From contig JBNLDE010000255.1 of NCBI GenBank assembly GCA_050304175.1, forward strand, positions 1 through 39,744: 39,744 nucleotides of DNA. Direction: 5' to 3'. This DNA comes from JAIOIW01 sp050304175. GTDB lineage: Bacteria; Pseudomonadota; Alphaproteobacteria; Rhizobiales; Rhizobiaceae. Below, one piece after another: positions 7,663 to 15,182 of the stretch (its first letter is position 1; each line of letters starts with the position of its first letter). Below the pieces are notes generated by a model. The model was not told the DNA's origin and did not search any database. It was given only the letters and a program-made list of their open reading frames with translations. Position numbers and translations under genes: made by a program.

Positions 7663-10287
7663 CTAGAATGCCGGAACCGTCTGGCGGCGGCGCTGGGACA
7701 GCACGACCACGCCCAGCAGCAGAAGGGCGGGAATGTAGAAGATCTCCTTCGGCCACCGCGACGCTTCGAGCTGCACGACGGCGATCTCCACCGGCTGGTC
7801 GCCGTAGAAATCGAACGACTGGAACCGGGTGAAGAACCGGGTGCCTGCCATCGGCTCGTCAAGAACCGCCTTGCCGTCCTCCAGCCGCACGATCAGGCCG
7901 GCGCGGTCGAGCCGTTCCGTCCCTTCGCCCGCGGCGCCGAGATCGGCCAGGACGGTGAGTTCCTTGATCTCGTCGGGCTTGTCGAAATCGGGACCCCTCA
8001 CGATCAGTCGCAAGGATTTGTTCTCGGCATGGTCCGCTGCGATCTGCACCACTTCCGCGCCGGGACGGTCGTCATACGGCGCCTGCACGTAGTCCAGCCA
8101 GAAGCCCGGCCTGAACAGGGTGAAGGCGATGAGCAGCAGGCAGACCGTTTCCCAAATCCGGCTGCGGGCAAGGAAATAGCCCTGCGTCGCAGCTGCAAAC
8201 AGCATCATTGCGATCACCGCGACGACGAAGATGAACACCGCCTTCACCGCTGTGACGTCGATCAGCAGCAATTCGGTGTTGAAGATGAACAGGAACGGCA
8301 GCAACGCGGTGCGGATATCATAGGCGAATCCCTGCACGCCGGTCTTGATCGGGTCGCCGCCGGAGATCGCCGCCGCCGCGAAGGCCGCAAGCCCGACCGG
8401 TGGCGTGTCGTCGGCCAGGATGCCGAAATAGAACACGAACAGATGGACCGCGACCAGCGGCACGATCAGGCCCTGCGACGCCCCGACCGAGACGATTACC
8501 GGCGCCATCAGCGAGGAGACGACGATGTAGTTGGCGGTCGTGGGCAGCCCCATGCCGAGTATGAGGCTCATGACGGCGACCAGCAGCAGCATCGCGATCA
8601 GGCTGCCGCCCGAGAGGAACTCGACGAACTCGCCGACGACCTGGTGGGCGCCGGTCAGCGACACTGTGCCGACGATCACGCCCGCAGCGCCGGTCGCCAC
8701 GCCGATGCCGATCATGTTGCGCGCGCCGGCGATCATGCCGTCGAAGAAGTCGTTCCAGCCGTCGCGGAACCCCTGGCCGATCGCCCCCTCGTTGCGAAAC
8801 AGCCGCTTGAGCGGTTTCTGGGTAAAGACGATGGCGATCATCGCCACGGTCGCCCAGTAGGCCGACAGCGTCGGCGACAGCCGTTCGACGAGGATGCACC
8901 AGATCAGGATAACGATCGGCAGGATGTAGTGGAAACCGGTGATCGCGACGTCCCAGGGGCGGGGCAGTACGTCCATCGGCGCGTTGGGATCGTCCATCTC
9001 GAGATCCGGATGCCGGGCCGCGAGCCTGAGCAGCAGCACATAGGCAAGCGTGAACAGGCCCGTGGCGGTCCAGAAAGTCATCGCGGGAAAGGCGACCTTG
9101 ATCCATCCGAGCCCGTAATAGACGGCGCCGGCGAGGACCGCCATTGCAATGAACCCGAACAGCACGCCGGCCAGGCGCTGCGCCAGCGTTGCCGTTACCG
9201 ATGGCCGTTCCAGCCCCTTCAGCCCCATCTTCAGGGCTTCCAGGTGAACGATGTAGACGAGCGCGATATAGGAGATGATCGCCGGCAGGAAGGCGTGCTT
9301 GATCAGTTCCGGATAGGCGACTCCCGTGAATTCCGAGATCAGGAATGCGGCCGCGCCCATCACCGGCGGGGTCAACTGGCCGTTGGTCGATGACGCGACT
9401 TCGACGGCGCCGGCCTTTTCAGGCTTGAATCCGGTGCGTTTCATCAGCGGGATCGTGAACGTGCCGGTGGTTACGACATTGGCGATGGACGACCCCGAAT
9501 AGAGGCCGGAAAGCGCCGAGGCGACGACCGCCGCCTTGGCGGGTCCCCCGCGCAGGTGCCCGAGCAGGGCGAAGGCGAGCTTGATGAAGTAGTTACCCGC
9601 CCCAGCCTTCTCCAGCAGCGAACCGAACAGCACGAACAGGAAGATCATCGACGCAGAGACGCCGAGCGCGACGCCGAACACGCCTTCCGTCTGCATCCAG
9701 TAGTGCCACATCGCCTTGCCGAAGGACGCGCCCTTCCACTGGATCGCGTCGGGCATGAACGACAGGTGGCCGAAGAATACGTAGAAGACAAAGACGCTGG
9801 CGACGATCACCAGCGGCAGGCCGAGCGCGCGGTAGACCGCGATGCCGAGCGACACCATGCCGATCGTCGACATGACGAGATCGGCGGTCGTCGGCAGCCC
9901 GGCACGCCCGGCGATGTCGACCTTGAACCATAGGAGATACAGGCTCGAGGCCGCGGCGACGGCCGCAAGGATCCAGTCATAGGTGGGAACCCGGTCGCGC
10001 GCGCTGTGCCTGAACAGCGGATAGGCCAGCATCGCCAGCGCCAAGGCGAACGCCAGATGGATCTGGCGGGCTTCCTGGTTGTTGAAGACGACGTTGATCC
10101 CGGTGAATTCGGTCAGGACGTAGGGAATGGCAGACGCGATGTAGAGCTGGAATGCCGACCAAACGAATGCGAGACCCAGTATGAAGCGGCCGGCCATGCC
10201 GCCGGCCTGCCGCGCGCCCGTTTCCACCTCGGCGACCATCAGGTCGACATCGGGTGCATCGGTCTTGGCCGCGTTCCCTTCCGTCAT
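7663..10287 (-). CDS. TRAP transporter fused permease (TAXI type, with DUF3394 tail)
   Basis: An 874-residue inner-membrane protein that joins the small (DctQ-like) and large (DctM-like) TRAP permease subunits in one chain, as is usual for TAXI-type systems. Numerous hydrophobic helices run from about residue 35 to 700, and glycine-rich DctM segments such as GLYSGSSIANVVTTGTF and GMGLPTTANYIVVSS are clear. The last about 180 residues form the soluble DUF3394-like extension. It drives sodium- or proton-coupled uptake of an organic substrate presented by the binding protein encoded upstream. It is the second gene of the operon, 118 bases after the binding-protein gene with a strong hairpin between. 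The substrate is probably a carboxylate or amino acid (family knowledge). Confidence 0.93.
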   Translation of the reverse strand: MTEGNAAKTDAPDVDLMVAEVETGARQAGGMAGRFILGLAFVWSAFQLYIASAIPYVLTEFTGINVVFNNQEARQIHLAFALALAMLAYPLFRHSARDRVPTYDWILAAVAAASSLYLLWFKVDIAGRAGLPTTADLVMSTIGMVSLGIAVYRALGLPLVIVASVFVFYVFFGHLSFMPDAIQWKGASFGKAMWHYWMQTEGVFGVALGVSASMIFLFVLFGSLLEKAGAGNYFIKLAFALLGHLRGGPAKAAVVASALSGLYSGSSIANVVTTGTFTIPLMKRTGFKPEKAGAVEVASSTNGQLTPPVMGAAAFLISEFTGVAYPELIKHAFLPAIISYIALVYIVHLEALKMGLKGLERPSVTATLAQRLAGVLFGFIAMAVLAGAVYYGLGWIKVAFPAMTFWTATGLFTLAYVLLLRLAARHPDLEMDDPNAPMDVLPRPWDVAITGFHYILPIVILIWCILVERLSPTLSAYWATVAMIAIVFTQKPLKRLFRNEGAIGQGFRDGWNDFFDGMIAGARNMIGIGVATGAAGVIVGTVSLTGAHQVVGEFVEFLSGGSLIAMLLLVAVMSLILGMGLPTTANYIVVSSLMAPVIVSVGASQGLIVPLVAVHLFVFYFGILADDTPPVGLAAFAAAAISGGDPIKTGVQGFAYDIRTALLPFLFIFNTELLLIDVTAVKAVFIFVVAVIAMMLFAAATQGYFLARSRIWETVCLLLIAFTLFRPGFWLDYVQAPYDDRPGAEVVQIAADHAENKSLRLIVRGPDFDKPDEIKELTVLADLGAAGEGTERLDRAGLIVRLEDGKAVLDEPMAGTRFFTRFQSFDFYGDQPVEIAVVQLEASRWPKEIFYIPALLLLGVVVLSQRRRQTVPAF

Positions 10288-10367
10288 GTTTTCCCCTCCA
10301 GCGCGGCCATGTGCACCTTGCCGCGTCCCCGTTCCCGAAGATCTTTGTTATCCATCATCTCGAAACG

Positions 10368-10398
10368 CCGGACCGGGCGGCCACGCCGCCCGGTCCGG
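10368..10398 (-). promoter_or_regulatory. Intercistronic stem-loop between TAXI and TRAP permease genes
   Basis: A perfect 13-base GC-rich stem (CCGGACCGGGCGG / CCGCCCGGTCCGG) with a 5-base loop lies seven bases downstream of the binding-protein stop codon. No T-run follows on the minus strand. Such hairpins commonly protect the upstream message and attenuate read-through, giving far more binding protein than permease. It could also act as a terminator with partial read-through. Confidence 0.65.
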
Positions 10399-10405
10399 AT
10401 GCGGC

Positions 10406-11374
10406 TTACATCCAGCCGCGCTCCTTGTAGTACTTGACGGCGCCGTCATGCAGCGGGGCGGACAGGCCGTCCTTGATCATCTCGGCTTCCTTCAGGTTGG
10501 CAAAGGCCGGGTGCAGTTTCTTGAAGTCGTCGAAATTGTCGAAGACGGCCTTGACCACGGTGTAGACGACCTCTTCCGGCACATCGGCCGACGTGACGAA
10601 AGTGGCGCCGACGCCAAATGTGGTGACGTCGTTGTCGGTGCCGCGATACATGCCGCCGGGGACCGTCGCCTTGCGGTAATAGGCGTTGTCAGCCACGAGC
10701 TTGTCGATCGGCGCGCCCTCGACCGGAATCAACTCGACGTCGCAGGTGGTCGCCGCCTCGGTGATCGCCGCCGCCGGGTGACCGATCGTGTAGATCATCG
10801 CGTCGATCTTGCCGTCGCACACCGCCTGCGCCATTTCCGAGCCCTTGAGTTCGGCGGCAAGCGCGAAGTCATCCATCTTGATGCCGAAAGCTTCCATGAC
10901 GACTTCCATCGTGGCGCGCTGGCCGGAACCGGGATTGCCGACATTGACCTTCTTGCCCTTCAGGCCTTCGAAACCGGTTATCCCGGATCCCTTTCGCACG
11001 ATCAGCGTGAACGGCTCGGGATGGACGGAGAAGACCGCGCGCTCCTTCTCGAAAGCGCCCTGTTCCTCGAATTTCGAAGTGCCGTGATAGGCGTGATATT
11101 GCCAGTCGGACTGGGCGACCCCGAATTCGAGCTCGCCGGCGCGCACTGTGTTGATATTGTAGACGGACCCACCGGTCGACTCCACCGAGCAACGGATACC
11201 ATGCTCCTTGCGGTTTTTATTGACGAGGCGGCAGATCGCGCCGCCGGTCGGGTAATACACGCCTGTAACACCGCCGGTGCCGATCGAGATGAACTGCTGC
11301 TCCGCAGCCAGGCCGATCGAACCGCCAAGGCCGACCGCCGCGGCAAAGGTGAATCCGGCAACAAGTTTCTTCAT
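10406..11374 (-). CDS. TAXI-family TRAP transporter solute-binding protein
   Basis: A periplasmic binding protein of 322 residues. A Sec signal peptide is clear (MKKLVAGFTFAAAVGLGG, likely cut after LAA near residue 24). The mature start, FISIGTGGVTGVYYPTGG, is the hallmark of the TAXI group, followed by STGGSVYNINTVRAGELEFG and NPGSGQRATMEVV, which line the ligand pocket in relatives. It captures the substrate for the fused permease encoded next. The ATG at 11374 has a GGAGTGAGGAC purine-rich site just upstream. It is the first gene of the leftward operon and is divergent from a LysR regulator. TAXI ligands described in the family are glutamate/glutamine-like and 2-oxo acids; the ligand here is unknown. 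Confidence 0.95.
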   Translation of the reverse strand: MKKLVAGFTFAAAVGLGGSIGLAAEQQFISIGTGGVTGVYYPTGGAICRLVNKNRKEHGIRCSVESTGGSVYNINTVRAGELEFGVAQSDWQYHAYHGTSKFEEQGAFEKERAVFSVHPEPFTLIVRKGSGITGFEGLKGKKVNVGNPGSGQRATMEVVMEAFGIKMDDFALAAELKGSEMAQAVCDGKIDAMIYTIGHPAAAITEAATTCDVELIPVEGAPIDKLVADNAYYRKATVPGGMYRGTDNDVTTFGVGATFVTSADVPEEVVYTVVKAVFDNFDDFKKLHPAFANLKEAEMIKDGLSAPLHDGAVKYYKERGWM

Positions 11375-11488
11375 GTCCTCACTCCGTTTTTAAATTTGTC
11401 AGGCGCAACAGCAGCCACACGGTTACGGGCTTCCCGCAACAGTCTCCGGATAATGTGCGCCGCTCAGGTGAAAGGCCAATGCAAATTA

Positions 11489-11501
11489 CACATGATATGT
11501 G
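11489..11501. promoter_or_regulatory. CACAT-GAT-ATGTG inverted repeat, candidate LysR site
   Basis: A perfect 5-3-5 inverted repeat lies in the 240-base gap between the TAXI gene and the LysR gene. Its CATGATATGTG part recurs with one change (CATGATATCTG) at 11563-11573, next to the second inverted repeat. Two related sites about 72 bases apart fit the recognition and activation pair of LysR regulators (inference). Confidence 0.45.
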
Positions 11502-11548
11502 CCCGAAAACGGAACTCGAACCATCGATTCCCGCCAATTGCGAAAGAT

Positions 11549-11567
11549 TCATGCGATTCTTGCATGA
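11549..11567. promoter_or_regulatory. TCATGC-N7-GCATGA inverted repeat, candidate LysR operator
   Basis: A perfect 6-base inverted repeat with a 7-base spacer immediately before the LysR gene. It overlaps the -35 element proposed for that gene, so a bound regulator would repress its own transcription, as LysR proteins usually do. The assignment rests on position and symmetry. Confidence 0.5.
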
Positions 11568-11589
11568 TATCTGTTTTCTTGCCTATTCT
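11560..11589 (+). promoter_or_regulatory. Candidate sigma-70 promoter of the HypT-like LysR gene
   Basis: TTGCAT (11560-11565) and TATTCT (11584-11589) are separated by 18 bases and lie 25 bases before the start codon, with AGGAGG in between. The -35 element falls inside the inverted repeat at 11549-11567. Confidence 0.45.
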
Positions 11590-11614
11590 TTGCCAAAAGG
11601 AGGAGCGACCGGAA

Positions 11615-12520
11615 ATGGACACGGGCTGGTTGCAGGATTTCATGGTGCTGGCCGAAACCGGAAGCTTCACGCGCGCCGCCGCCCTGCGCAATATCTCGCA
11701 GGCCGCCTTCTCCAGGCGCATGCAGGCGCTCGAAGCATGGGCCGGGGTCACGCTGATCGACCGCAGCAAGCACCCGACCCGGCTGACCGCAGCGGGCGAG
11801 CAGTTCCGCACCGAGATGGCCGACACGTTGCATCGCCTGATCGATGTCCGGACCGACCTGTCACGGCCGGCCTATTACGGCAAGGGCCAGGTGCGCCTCG
11901 CCTTTCCGCACGTGCTGGCCGGTTCCCGCTTTCCCGGCTGGTGGCAGCACTGGGCGCGCGGCACCGCTATGATGGCCGTCACCATGATCAGCAACGTCAC
12001 CGACGTCGTCGCCAATTTCGTCGCCGGCGGCGCCGACATCATGATCTGCCACCACGGCAAGGAATTGCCGCTGGTACTCGACCCCGAACTTTTCGTTCGC
12101 TGCACGATCGAGAAGGACCGGCTTCGTCCCTACTGCAATCGCCTGGCAGCCGATCCTTCTGCGCTCGACTTTCCCGGTTCGGAGGCGGCGCCGGTGCCGT
12201 TGTTGATGTATTCCAAGGGCGCCTATTTCGCCCGACTCGTCGATATGATCGTCGAACAGGCGCCGGCCAAGCTGCACGCGGACCTGCGCGTCGAGGCCCC
12301 GATGTCGGAGGTGCTGCGCGACTGCGCCGCGCGCGGCCTCGGCGTGGGCTGGCTGCCGGAATGCGCGGTCCAGGGCGCCCATGGCGATCTGCTGACGCCG
12401 CTCTCCGACGAGCGTTGGTGCATGGACCTCGACATTGTTGCCTTTGCCCACCGCACGCCGCGTTCGGCGGCGGCGTCGCAACTGTGGAACCGGATCGAGA
12501 GCGAGGCCGTCGCCGCCTGA
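11615..12520 (+). CDS. LysR-family regulator, HypT/YjiE-like
   Basis: A 301-residue LysR protein. The N-terminal helix-turn-helix (about residues 5-60, with NISQAAFSRRMQALE) and the opening WLQDFMVLAETGSFTRAA resemble the HypT (YjiE) subgroup more than typical LysR proteins. HypT of E. coli senses hypochlorite; that role should not be transferred without evidence. The ligand-binding domain covers about residues 90-295. The open frame extends upstream to 10181, but the ATG at 11615 is preceded by AAGGAGG and gives the normal family start. Being divergent from the TAXI gene with inverted repeats between, it is the probable regulator of the transport-catabolic operon and of itself. Confidence 0.9.
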   Translation: MDTGWLQDFMVLAETGSFTRAAALRNISQAAFSRRMQALEAWAGVTLIDRSKHPTRLTAAGEQFRTEMADTLHRLIDVRTDLSRPAYYGKGQVRLAFPHVLAGSRFPGWWQHWARGTAMMAVTMISNVTDVVANFVAGGADIMICHHGKELPLVLDPELFVRCTIEKDRLRPYCNRLAADPSALDFPGSEAAPVPLLMYSKGAYFARLVDMIVEQAPAKLHADLRVEAPMSEVLRDCAARGLGVGWLPECAVQGAHGDLLTPLSDERWCMDLDIVAFAHRTPRSAAASQLWNRIESEAVAA

Positions 12521-12526
12521 GCGCGG

Positions 12527-13516
12527 TCAGGCCAGCGCGGCGCGGCGGTGCGCCGACGGACTGGTCGAGAAGGCGCGCCGGTAGGCCCGCGAGAAGGCAG
12601 CCGCCGAGGTGAAGCCGGTCCGCGCCGCGACATCGGCCAGCGGCGCCCGCGTGTCGGCCACCAGCCGGCGGGCGATGGTCAGCCGTAACGCCAGGAAATA
12701 GGTGCCCGGCGTCTGCTTCATGTCCTTTGCGAACACCGCTTCCAGCGACCGCACCGAGATGCCGACGCGCTTCGCGATCGCCGCGACGGTGACCGGGCGG
12801 TCGATGCAGTTTTCCATGATCCGGATCGCCTCGATCAGCCGCGGATCGTGACGGTCGCGGCGGCCGAGCGCGACGAGCGGTTGCGCGTCGCCGGCGCCGC
12901 GCGCCTCCTCGTAGAGAAATGCGCTGGCGACATCGAGCGCGGCCACCGGGCTGACCGCGCGGCGGATCAGTTCGATCATCATGTCGAAGGTCGGCGAGGC
13001 GCCGCTGCTGGTGAAGAACGGTTCGTCGACGACATAGCGGTCGGGCCGCACGTCGATTTGCGGAAAGGCCGCCGCGAAGTCCTCCAAATCCTCCCAATGG
13101 GTCGTCGCCCGCTTGCCGTCGAGCAAACCCGCGCGCGCCAGCGGCCAGGTGCCCGATTCGATACCCATGACCATCCGCGCGCGCCGCGCCGCGCGGTAGA
13201 CCGCCGAAATCAGCGCCCGGTCGCGCAGGCCGCTCGCCCCGAATCCGGCGACCACGCCGAACAGGCCCGACCGGCGATCTGGCTCCAGCGCGCCGGCGAC
13301 CGGCATCGCGATTCCCGACGAGGTCGCGGGCGCTTGTCCGTCGGCCGAGACCAGCCGCCACGAGAAAACCGGCTTGCCGACAACGCGGTTGGCCGCCCGT
13401 AGCGGATCGATGGTGCAGGCGATCGTCATCAGCGACGACCCCGGCAACACCAGGAACGTCGCATCGGTGGTGTCGACGCTGTCGGGAGAAGATGCGGGGG
13501 CTTCGCAAAATGTCAT
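12527..13516 (-). CDS. GlxA-type AraC regulator (CdhR/GbdR-like) of the carnitine cluster
   Basis: A 329-residue regulator with an N-terminal DJ-1/PfpI (amidotransferase-like) sensing domain (about 18-190) and a C-terminal AraC helix-turn-helix pair (about 225-325; VAAIAKRVGISVRSLEAVF and ADVAARTGFTSAAAFSRAY). In the elbow where GATase enzymes keep a cysteine, this protein reads MGIESGTW (Glu120), so it is a sensor rather than an enzyme. That fits the carnitine, betaine and arginine regulators CdhR, GbdR and ArgR. It is divergent from the BKACE-carnitine dehydrogenase run, 76 bases away. The frame extends to 13774, antisense to BKACE; the ATG at 13516 gives the normal length but has a poor ribosome binding site. 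It is convergent with the LysR gene, six bases apart. Confidence 0.9.
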   Translation of the reverse strand: MTFCEAPASSPDSVDTTDATFLVLPGSSLMTIACTIDPLRAANRVVGKPVFSWRLVSADGQAPATSSGIAMPVAGALEPDRRSGLFGVVAGFGASGLRDRALISAVYRAARRARMVMGIESGTWPLARAGLLDGKRATTHWEDLEDFAAAFPQIDVRPDRYVVDEPFFTSSGASPTFDMMIELIRRAVSPVAALDVASAFLYEEARGAGDAQPLVALGRRDRHDPRLIEAIRIMENCIDRPVTVAAIAKRVGISVRSLEAVFAKDMKQTPGTYFLALRLTIARRLVADTRAPLADVAARTGFTSAAAFSRAYRRAFSTSPSAHRRAALA

Positions 13517-13522
13517 TCTTGA

Positions 13523-13535
13523 TGCGTAAAACGCA
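13523..13535. promoter_or_regulatory. TGCGT-AAA-ACGCA inverted repeat in the regulator/BKACE gap
   Basis: A perfect 5-3-5 inverted repeat sits in the 76-base divergent region, six bases before the regulator's start codon. It covers the place where its ribosome binding site would be, so binding there could shut off the regulator while its own promoter lies further right. It may also be a 5'-leader hairpin. Which protein binds is not shown. Confidence 0.4.
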
Positions 13536-13592
13536 AAACAGGCAAATGCAACTGCGCCATCATTGCCGAAATGCCAGACAAAGGGATGCGCC

Positions 13593-14510
13593 ATGCCTTT
13601 GAACCCCAATCCCGAGGTTTTCATCACCTGCGCCGTCACCGGTTCGGGCGGCACCCAGGACCGCAGCCCGCATGTGCCGCGCTCACCCAGGCAGATCGCC
13701 GAGAGCGCGATCGAGGCGGCGAAGGCCGGCGCCGCGGTCGTCCACTGCCACGTCCGCGATCCCGAGACGGGCAAGCCCGCGCGCGACGTCGCGCTCTACC
13801 GCGAGGTGACCGAGCGCATCCGCGAGGCGGAGGTCGACGTCGTGCTCAACCTGACCGCCGGCATGGGTGGCGACATGGTGTTCGGCTCCACCGAACGCCC
13901 GCTGCCGCTCAAGGAGGCCGGCACCGACATGGCCGGCGCCGCCGAGCGCGTCGAGCATGTCGCCCAGTGCCGGCCCGAGATCTGCACGCTCGACTGCGGC
14001 ACGATGAATTTCGCCGAGGCCGACTACGTGATGACCAATACGCCCGGCATGCTGCGCGCGATGGGTTCGATGATGACCGCGCTTGGCGTCAAGCCGGAGA
14101 TCGAGGCGTTCGACACCGGCCATCTGTGGTTCGCCAAGGAACTGGTCAGGGAAGGCGTGCTCGCCGAAAATGCGCTGGTGCAGCTTTGCATGGGCGTGCC
14201 CTGGGGGGCGCCGAACGACCTCAACACCTTCATGGCAATGGTCAATGCGGTGCCGGACAACTGGACGTGGTCGGCCTTCTCGCTTGGCCGCCACCAGATG
14301 CCCTATGCGGCCGCCGCCGTGCTCGCCGGCGGCAATGTCCGCGTCGGGCTGGAAGACAATCTGTGGCTCGACAAGGGCGTGCTCGCGACCAACGCGCAAC
14401 TGGTCGAGCGCGCCGTCACCATCGTCGAGAACCTCGGCTCGCGCGTGATCGGTCCCGACGAAGTGCGCACCAGGCTCGGCCTGACCAAGCGCGCGCCCAA
14501 GCCCGCCTGA
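13593..14510 (+). CDS. BKACE-family dehydrocarnitine cleavage enzyme (CdhB-type)
   Basis: A canonical BKACE (DUF849) protein of 305 residues. It has the family N-terminus ITCAVTGSGGT, the metal-binding pair His51 and His53 in VVHCHVRDPETG, and the late RVGLEDN motif. In Pseudomonas the equivalent next to carnitine dehydrogenase condenses 3-dehydrocarnitine with acetyl-CoA to give betainyl-CoA and acetoacetate; the L-carnitine dehydrogenase two genes downstream supports the same reaction here. The ATG at 13593 is preferred to the in-frame ATG at 13563 because AAAGGG lies about eight bases before it and the family N-terminus starts there. It is the first gene of the rightward cluster, divergent from the CdhR-like regulator. 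Confidence 0.9.
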   Translation: MPLNPNPEVFITCAVTGSGGTQDRSPHVPRSPRQIAESAIEAAKAGAAVVHCHVRDPETGKPARDVALYREVTERIREAEVDVVLNLTAGMGGDMVFGSTERPLPLKEAGTDMAGAAERVEHVAQCRPEICTLDCGTMNFAEADYVMTNTPGMLRAMGSMMTALGVKPEIEAFDTGHLWFAKELVREGVLAENALVQLCMGVPWGAPNDLNTFMAMVNAVPDNWTWSAFSLGRHQMPYAAAAVLAGGNVRVGLEDNLWLDKGVLATNAQLVERAVTIVENLGSRVIGPDEVRTRLGLTKRAPKPA

Positions 14511-14536
14511 ACCAATCTGCCAAACGGGAGGACACG

Positions 14537-15160
14537 ATGGAAAAGGTCAAGTTCACCGCAATGAAGGACGGCGACCGGGAGGACTATGAATTCCTGACCG
14601 GCCACGAGATCGAATATGCCGCGAAAACCGCTGGCCGCCTGCTGACCGCCTTGCGCGATCTTGACGAAAGCATGTCCGGCTACCAGGTCACCCGGCTCGG
14701 CCATTCGCTGCAGGCGGCGACCCGCGCCTGGCGCGATGGCGCCGACGAGGACTGGGTGGTCTCCGCCCTGCTCCACGATATCGGCGACATCTATGCGCCC
14801 TACAATCACGACGAATACGCCGCCGCGGTGTTGCGTCCCTTCGTGCGCGAACAGTGCACCTGGGCAGTCGAGAAGCATGGCGATTTCCAGCGGCTCTATT
14901 ACGCCCACCATCTTGGCGGCGACCGCGATGCGCGCGAGAAATATCGCGGCCACCCGTTTTTCGACGATTGCGCCGAGTTCTGCGAACGCTGGGACCAGTC
15001 AAGCTTCGATCCGGATTACGACGACCTGCCGGTCGAGTTCTTCCGGCCGATGGTCGAACGCGTCTTCGCGCGCAGGGCCTACGATCCGGCCGTGATCCGT
15101 GCCGGCGAACGCGAGCCCCTCACCGACAACGCCGTGGCCGCCGAGCGGGCGGCCGCTTGA
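14537..15160 (+). CDS. HD-domain protein, candidate PhnZ/TmpB-type mixed-valent diiron oxygenase
   Basis: A 207-residue HD-domain protein. Six potential iron ligands occur in the order found in PhnZ and TmpB: His56 (VTRLGHSLQAA), His80-Asp81 (LLHDIGD), His91 (NHDEYAAAVL), His114 (EKHGDFQRLYY) and Asp153 (RWDQSSFDPDYDDL). The stretch around His56 and the RWD...DP tail closely match those oxygenases rather than ordinary HD phosphohydrolases, although the His80-His91 spacing is shorter than in PhnZ. TmpB acts on a trimethylammonium phosphonate, so a trimethylammonium substrate from the carnitine pathway is plausible; this is inference. GGGAGG seven bases before the ATG fixes the start. It lies 26 bases after BKACE and 22 before carnitine dehydrogenase. 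Confidence 0.82.
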   Translation: MEKVKFTAMKDGDREDYEFLTGHEIEYAAKTAGRLLTALRDLDESMSGYQVTRLGHSLQAATRAWRDGADEDWVVSALLHDIGDIYAPYNHDEYAAAVLRPFVREQCTWAVEKHGDFQRLYYAHHLGGDRDAREKYRGHPFFDDCAEFCERWDQSSFDPDYDDLPVEFFRPMVERVFARRAYDPAVIRAGEREPLTDNAVAAERAAA

Positions 15161-15182
15161 ACATTTGCCCGGAGAACCACGC

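Noticed and set aside
5975..9393. Long rightward open frames (449 and 596 codons) opposite the aminotransferase and TRAP permease genes
   Set aside because: They are antisense shadows in GC-rich DNA: repetitive, Arg/His/Asp-rich composition with no family motif, while the leftward frames carry full enzyme and permease signatures.
10181..11614. N-terminal extension making the HypT-like LysR frame 779 codons long
   Set aside because: It lies antisense to the TAXI gene and the divergent promoter region; AGGAGG and the family N-terminus place the start at 11615.
13517..13774. N-terminal extension of the AraC-type regulator
   Set aside because: It is antisense to the start of BKACE and contributes no domain; the regulator has normal length from 13516.
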